From Pseudomonadota bacterium (lineage in GTDB: Bacteria > Myxococcota_A > Polyangia > Polyangiales > Polyangiaceae): a stretch of 47,615 bases of DNA. The stretch's first letter is position 1, and each line of letters starts with the position of its first letter. The position numbers and the translations under genes were made by a program. The stretch lies in the NCBI GenBank assembly GCA_023432025.1, contig JAEYVE010000010.1:1-47615 (forward strand), written 5' to 3'. Below, in pieces: positions 44,022-47,615 of this stretch. The notes beneath the pieces were generated by a model. The model searched no databases, was not told where the DNA came from, and was given only the letters and a program-made list of their open reading frames with translations.

Positions 44022-44135
44022 TTCTCACTCCGCGGCGGCATACGCTCGAATCGGCGCGATGAAGACCGCCTGCTCGACGATGATCTCGCGCTCCATCGAG
44101 TCCGCCTTTGGCCAGGCGTGAGTCGCACACCGGGC

Positions 44136-44759
44136 TCAGGGACGCTTCGTCAAGGCCGCTGCGTCGAGGAGAAGCCGCTCGAGCGCCTCGTCCTCGGTGG
44201 TGCGGTAATATCCGCGAATCGCGCCACGCTGGTCGACGAGCACGAGGTGTGAGCCGTGCGTGATGCCGCCATGCGCCTCTGCGCCAGGCCCGCGTTCGAC
44301 GGCGATCTTGAATCCCTTTTCCGCGGTCGCCGCGACCAGCTCGAACGGCCCCGTCAGAAAGCTCCACGAGTCGAGCGACGCGCCGTATTCGTGCGCGTAC
44401 TTCGAAAGCACTTCGGGTGTGTCGTTGTCGGGGTCGACGCTGAAGCTGACGAGAGAGAGCGGGAGCTTCCGAGCTTGCGCGCGCTCTTGCACGGACTTCA
44501 TGCGACGCGTGATTTCGGGGCAAACGGTCGGACAGCGCGTGAACATGAACGCCGCCGCCCACACCTTGCCGGAAAAGGTGTCCTGCGTGACGGCCCTTCC
44601 GCTCTGATCGACGAGGGAAAACTCCGTGATGCGTCCGAGCTCCGGCAGCTCACCGCCGCGCGCCGCCCCCTTGACGTCGACGCGCCCCGCCTCACCCCGA
44701 TCGCAACCCAAAAAGGCCGCACACGAGAGGAACAAAACCAGCGAGAGGCGCCCTATCAC
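44136..44759 (-). CDS. Sco1/SenC-family copper chaperone lipoprotein
   Basis: 207 residues from a GTG. Signal peptide with lipobox AAFLGC (Cys19). Thioredoxin-like Sco domain: TRCPTVCP with copper-ligand Cys76 and Cys80, and a distal His (His168 in THGSHLVLVD). Sco proteins deliver copper to cytochrome oxidase CuA or reduce its cysteines in the periplasm. No oxidase gene is nearby. Convergent with purK. Confidence 0.92.
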   Translation of the reverse strand: MIGRLSLVLFLSCAAFLGCDRGEAGRVDVKGAARGGELPELGRITEFSLVDQSGRAVTQDTFSGKVWAAAFMFTRCPTVCPEITRRMKSVQERAQARKLPLSLVSFSVDPDNDTPEVLSKYAHEYGASLDSWSFLTGPFELVAATAEKGFKIAVERGPGAEAHGGITHGSHLVLVDQRGAIRGYYRTTEDEALERLLLDAAALTKRP

Positions 44760-44810
44760 AGCGCCGCCATAGCACGAGGAAACGTCACCTCAAGGCTCGG
44801 AGCAACGACG

Positions 44811-45923
44811 TCACGCAACCGCGCTCGGCGTCGACGCCACCCCATCGCGGGTAATCACCGAGAGCTCGCGCAACGTTTCGAGCCCCGCGAGCCTTCGCCC
44901 CTGCGCGATTTCCCACACCATGCGTTGCGCCAAACCATTCACCGGCACGGCGACGCCATGGCGACGCCCGCGCTCCACGATTTCTCCGTTCAAAAAGTCC
45001 ACCGAGGGAGTACGACCGCGTTCGATGGCCGCCAGCATCGAAGAGCGCATGCGACGATAACGCGCACCAACCGCCAAGAGCAGCGCGTGGCGCGCCGCCA
45101 AGCTCGCGCCCCGGCCCAACGCAGAACCACCCGACTGAGGAAGAACCAGCCAGTCCAAGTCGACCGTCGTCGCGATGGGCTCCAAGACGACGCCTTCGGC
45201 GCGCGCAACGGCGACACCCTCGGTAACGATTTCCAGCGCCAAGTGGCGCACGAAAGATCGCTTGAGCAGCGCACCGAGCTTGGCCCCACCGAGCGTTCCC
45301 AAAGTCGAGACCACACAGTTGATGATCAACTTGCTGAAGCGGGCTCCGAGGAGGTTTTTCGTGCGACTGATGGGGCAAACGTGAGCCAAGAGCCCTGCTA
45401 GGCCTTCGAGCTCGGCGTCGTCACGTTCGTCGAGGTAGCCGAGCGTGATGCCCCCGGCGGAGGTTTGCTCGTAGCGCCCTGGAGCGGGCATGGAGGCGCC
45501 CCAAGCCACGACAGCGCCGATGACACGTTCCGTGCCCACGAACCGGGCCACGCGTTCCTCACAAAGCCCGTTTTGAAAGCACACCACGCGCCCCTCGGGG
45601 CGAAGCACTCCGAGCACCTCTTGCGCGGCGCGTTCGACCTCGGGGGGCGGAACCGCGAGCAAGACGTAGTCGAACCCGGTCGAGGCTTCGCGCGCGCTCG
45701 AAAGCGCACGCTCCTCGGACAACGCGGGGAGCTGAGCTCCGCCACCCAAAGAAGGCCCCGAAGAGACCAGGGCGCTACGGACGGCAACGTTCGTGGTGAC
45801 CACGCTCACGTCGATGTCCGCCTCGAGCAGGCGGCAAAGCAGCACCCCGCCAATACCGCCACACCCCACGACGAGCACCCGCGGACGATGGCTGAAGGTG
45901 TTCTGCGTTGGCACGGGCCGCAT
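44811..45923 (-). CDS. Ketopantoate reductase family (2-dehydropantoate 2-reductase-like)
   Basis: 370 residues from the ATG at MRPVPTQNTF. NADP motif VVGCGGIGGVLLCRLLEAD (19-37). PanE features: FQNGLCEE, then KLIINCVVSTLGTL with the catalytic Lys, and a C-terminal helical domain (MLAAIERGRTPSVDFLNGEIVERG). True PanE reduces ketopantoate to pantoate for CoA synthesis. This protein is ~60 residues longer than E. coli PanE (303) and belongs to a family with many non-PanE members, so the symbol is not assigned. Confidence 0.87.
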   Translation of the reverse strand: MRPVPTQNTFSHRPRVLVVGCGGIGGVLLCRLLEADIDVSVVTTNVAVRSALVSSGPSLGGGAQLPALSEERALSSAREASTGFDYVLLAVPPPEVERAAQEVLGVLRPEGRVVCFQNGLCEERVARFVGTERVIGAVVAWGASMPAPGRYEQTSAGGITLGYLDERDDAELEGLAGLLAHVCPISRTKNLLGARFSKLIINCVVSTLGTLGGAKLGALLKRSFVRHLALEIVTEGVAVARAEGVVLEPIATTVDLDWLVLPQSGGSALGRGASLAARHALLLAVGARYRRMRSSMLAAIERGRTPSVDFLNGEIVERGRRHGVAVPVNGLAQRMVWEIAQGRRLAGLETLRELSVITRDGVASTPSAVA

Positions 45924-46006
45924 GGTTTCCCCAAAATGCTCCCGACGCCAAATCCTTGCGACCGGGAGGGGGGTAGTGTACTCAGGGGCCCCACCAAGGC
46001 GTACCC

Positions 46007-46066
46007 ATGAAGAAACTTCGTAAGCTGCTCGAACGCCTTCGCCTGCCACTGCCGGCGTTGGCCTGA
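46007..46066 (+). CDS. Candidate very small gene, 19-residue basic amphipathic peptide
   Basis: An ATG with AAGG 8 nt upstream opens a frame of 19 residues, MKKLRKLLERLRLPLPALA, then TGA. The peptide is rich in Lys/Arg and Leu, with an amphipathic helix and a Pro-containing tail. A short CCTGGC hairpin follows. It could be a membrane-active or leader peptide, or chance; there is no other evidence. Confidence 0.3.
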   Translation: MKKLRKLLERLRLPLPALA

Positions 46067-46216
46067 TTTTCCCGCTGCCCTGGCTAGAGCCAGGCGGCGG
46101 TGCTCTTCCAGGCGCCCGATGACGCGCACCCTCGAGGGGGGCACGTCCGAATCGGCGGAGGTAGACCCTCGAACGCCCGCACCGGGCGAGGCCGCCTCTG
46201 CACCCCTCGCCCCCTT

Positions 46217-46249
46217 CACGGCGACGCCCCCTGCTGGGCCGTCGCCGTG
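46217..46249. other. Hairpin in the intergenic region
   Basis: A perfect 10-bp stem (CACGGCGACG 46217-46226 with 46240-46249), 13-nt loop, no U-tract. Confidence 0.35.
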
Positions 46250-46348
46250 TGGCGTTGGCAGGCATTGACCCAAAGCCGCGAACTTTACTCAGTTTTCCGT
46301 CGCGTTCGCGAGCAGGACTCAACGCGGTGCGCTAGACTGTGTCCCGCA

Positions 46349-47212
46349 ATGCGAATGCGACGGCTTGGGCCAGACGGGCCCTCGGTCAGTGTCGTCGGTC
46401 TTGGTGGCATGCTTTTGTCCATTTCTGGACGCCCGCCCACCGACCAGGCGTTTCGAGTGATTCATACGGCGCTCGATCACGGCGTAACGTTGATCGACAC
46501 GGCTGACGCTTATTGTCTCGACGAGACGGAATTCAATCACAACGAGCGACTCATCGCGCGCGCGCTCTTGGGCCGCAGCGAGCAAGTCACCGTCATGACC
46601 AAGGTGGGCTGCCGTCGACCCGGCGGCGCTTGGACCGTGGACGCGCATCCCGAGTACCTGACGGAGGCGGTCGAGCGCAGCTTGCGCGCGCTCGAAAAGG
46701 ACTGCCTCGACGTGGTGGCGCTGCATGGCCCCGACTTCCGCGTGCCCTTCGAGGAAAGTGTCGGCGCCCTCGCCCGCCTCAAGGAGCAAGGAAAAATTCG
46801 GTACGTGGGCCTCTGTAACGTCGGGGTGGAACACATCGAGCGAGCTCGCGCCGTGACGCCCATTCAGTGCATCCAGAACCGGTGGCACCCGCAAGCGCGC
46901 GAGGTCGAAAAGAACGGCGTGCTCGAATACTGCCGCAAGAACGAGCTCGCGTTCGTGGCCTACTCGCCGTTCGGCGGCACCCTGGGCGCCCCCACGCTCA
47001 CCACGCTGGGCAAGCTCGGGGAGCAGGCGCGCCGTCGCCGCATGTCGCCGTACCGCTTGGTGCTGGCGTGGATGATCAACAAGAGCCCTGTGAGCTTCGT
47101 GCTGCCGGGGGCGCGTCGCGCGGAAAGCGTCGAAGATACGGCTCCGGCCGGAGACGTGGAGCTCGACGGGGACGCGGTCCGCGCCGTGGAGAACTCACTG
47201 CCCGGCGCCTGA
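46349..47212 (+). CDS. Aldo/keto reductase
   Basis: 287 residues; a second ATG six bases on is the alternative start. TIM-barrel AKR with the catalytic tetrad visible: Asp50 and Tyr55 in LIDTADAY, Lys85 in MTKVG, His126 in LHGPD. The NADPH-binding LPGARRAES segment is near the end. It reduces aldehydes or ketones with NADPH; the substrate is not predictable. Ten bases separate its stop from the next start, so the two may be co-transcribed. Confidence 0.93.
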   Translation: MRMRRLGPDGPSVSVVGLGGMLLSISGRPPTDQAFRVIHTALDHGVTLIDTADAYCLDETEFNHNERLIARALLGRSEQVTVMTKVGCRRPGGAWTVDAHPEYLTEAVERSLRALEKDCLDVVALHGPDFRVPFEESVGALARLKEQGKIRYVGLCNVGVEHIERARAVTPIQCIQNRWHPQAREVEKNGVLEYCRKNELAFVAYSPFGGTLGAPTLTTLGKLGEQARRRRMSPYRLVLAWMINKSPVSFVLPGARRAESVEDTAPAGDVELDGDAVRAVENSLPGA

Positions 47213-47222
47213 AGGCAACGCC

Positions 47223-47615
47223 ATGCCGGACGTCATCGAAACCGCCACCAGTGGACGCGCCAAGTGTCGCGGCTGCCAAGGCAAGATCGACAAGGACACG
47301 CTTCGCTACGGGGAAGCGGTCCCGAACGCGTTCGGGGAAGGCGAGGCGCTTCACTGGTTTCATTTGCAATGCGGCGCTGAACGGCGGCCGGAGAGCTTCA
47401 AGAAAGCGCTTTCGGAATCGACCACCGACGTTCCCGAGCGAGGCGAGCTCGAACGCGTCGCGGACGTCGGCATCGCTCACCCTCGCTTGACGCGCTTCGC
47501 TCGCCTCGAGCGAGCGTCGAGCGGAAGAGCTCGGTGTCAAGCGTGTCGCGAGGTCATCGAAAAGGACGCGTTGCGCTTGCAGCTCGAGCGCGTCGAAGAC
47601 GGCATGGTGAACCCG
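47223..47615 (+). CDS. Protein with PARP-type zinc fingers (C-terminus beyond window edge)
   Basis: 131 codons are visible before the edge; AAGG lies just upstream of the ATG. Residues 10-50 match the PARP-type zinc finger: SGRAKCRGC (Cys15, Cys18), the I-x-K-DTLR turn, then WFHLQC (His47, Cys50). A second finger begins at 100 with SGRARCQAC (Cys105, Cys108) and is cut off. In eukaryotes such fingers sense DNA nicks and ends in PARP1 and DNA ligase III. Some bacteria encode them in uncharacterised proteins. Function here is unknown. Confidence 0.8.
   Translation, partial: MPDVIETATSGRAKCRGCQGKIDKDTLRYGEAVPNAFGEGEALHWFHLQCGAERRPESFKKALSESTTDVPERGELERVADVGIAHPRLTRFARLERASSGRARCQACREVIEKDALRLQLERVEDGMVNP

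Larger units (their letters stand above)
45924..46348. other. 425-bp intergenic region with a small ORF and a hairpin
   Basis: Between the ketopantoate reductase start (divergent) and the aldo/keto reductase start. Contains a 19-codon ORF and a 10-bp hairpin (both listed). No other coding signal seen; promoters of both flanking genes should lie here. Confidence 0.5.

Noticed and set aside
1..47615. CRISPR arrays, tRNA or rRNA genes, insertion sequences or prophage
   Set aside because: No regular repeat-spacer pattern, cloverleaf or rRNA core sequence, transposase or phage protein was recognised by eye; a tRNA scan was not run.

Overview
This is a GC-rich chromosomal window that reads as a myxobacterium-type genome (Myxococcota, former Deltaproteobacteria). 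The assignment is inferred from gene content: an AcnB aconitase, a large single-chain PurL, an FGE/SUMF-like lipoprotein, a DUF1704 peptidase, a fatty-acid desaturase and many GTG/TTG starts. I see no rRNA, tRNA, CRISPR array, insertion sequence or phage gene. Thirty-four protein genes are supported, two of them cut by the window edges, plus one candidate 19-codon gene.

Left part (1-5417): a LysR regulator truncated by the left edge is divergent from acnB. A clear intrinsic terminator follows acnB, then arfB (ribosome rescue) and, convergently, a THUMP-domain RNA methyltransferase related to RlmL.

Cyanophycin-type locus (5603-13651): two tandem CphA-like synthetases, an ABC half-transporter with an N-terminal PH-like domain, and a DUF1854 protein. 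Each of the three internal junctions is a stop/start overlap (ATGA, TGATG, GTGA), so the four genes should be one translationally coupled unit. The two CphA copies have lost different parts. Copy 1 keeps the HxxEH motif of the N domain but has degenerate ligase motifs. Copy 2 has textbook ligase motifs but no HxxEH. This is the best candidate for an under-described system here. A DUF1704 (MATCAP-like) metallopeptidase lies convergently just after it.

Surface glycan or lipid block (15068-22266): methyltransferase, acyltransferase-3, GT-C integral membrane glycosyltransferase, polyprenyl-phosphate-type GT2 and a second methyltransferase, all on the minus strand, beside a divergent flippase-like (LPG-synthase TM/UPF0104) gene.

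Middle (22263-31734): glpB and glpA (glycerol-3-phosphate oxidation, no glpC seen), two genes of unknown function, purL, and a CDP-alcohol phosphatidyltransferase. Then come argS coupled to an SGNH-hydrolase lipoprotein, and an unknown membrane-anchored protein.

Right part (35382-47615): a TetR regulator with a perfect 19-bp palindrome in its promoter region; an AUR1-like PAP2 protein, a PgpA-like phosphatase and a PI-phosphate-synthase-like CDP-alcohol transferase, which together look like an inositol-(sphingo)lipid set; an FGE-domain lipoprotein; a desaturase; an M28-family protein with its catalytic Glu pair replaced by Ser-Ser; purE-purK; a Sco1 copper chaperone; a PanE-like reductase; an aldo/keto reductase; and, cut by the right edge, a protein with PARP-type zinc fingers.
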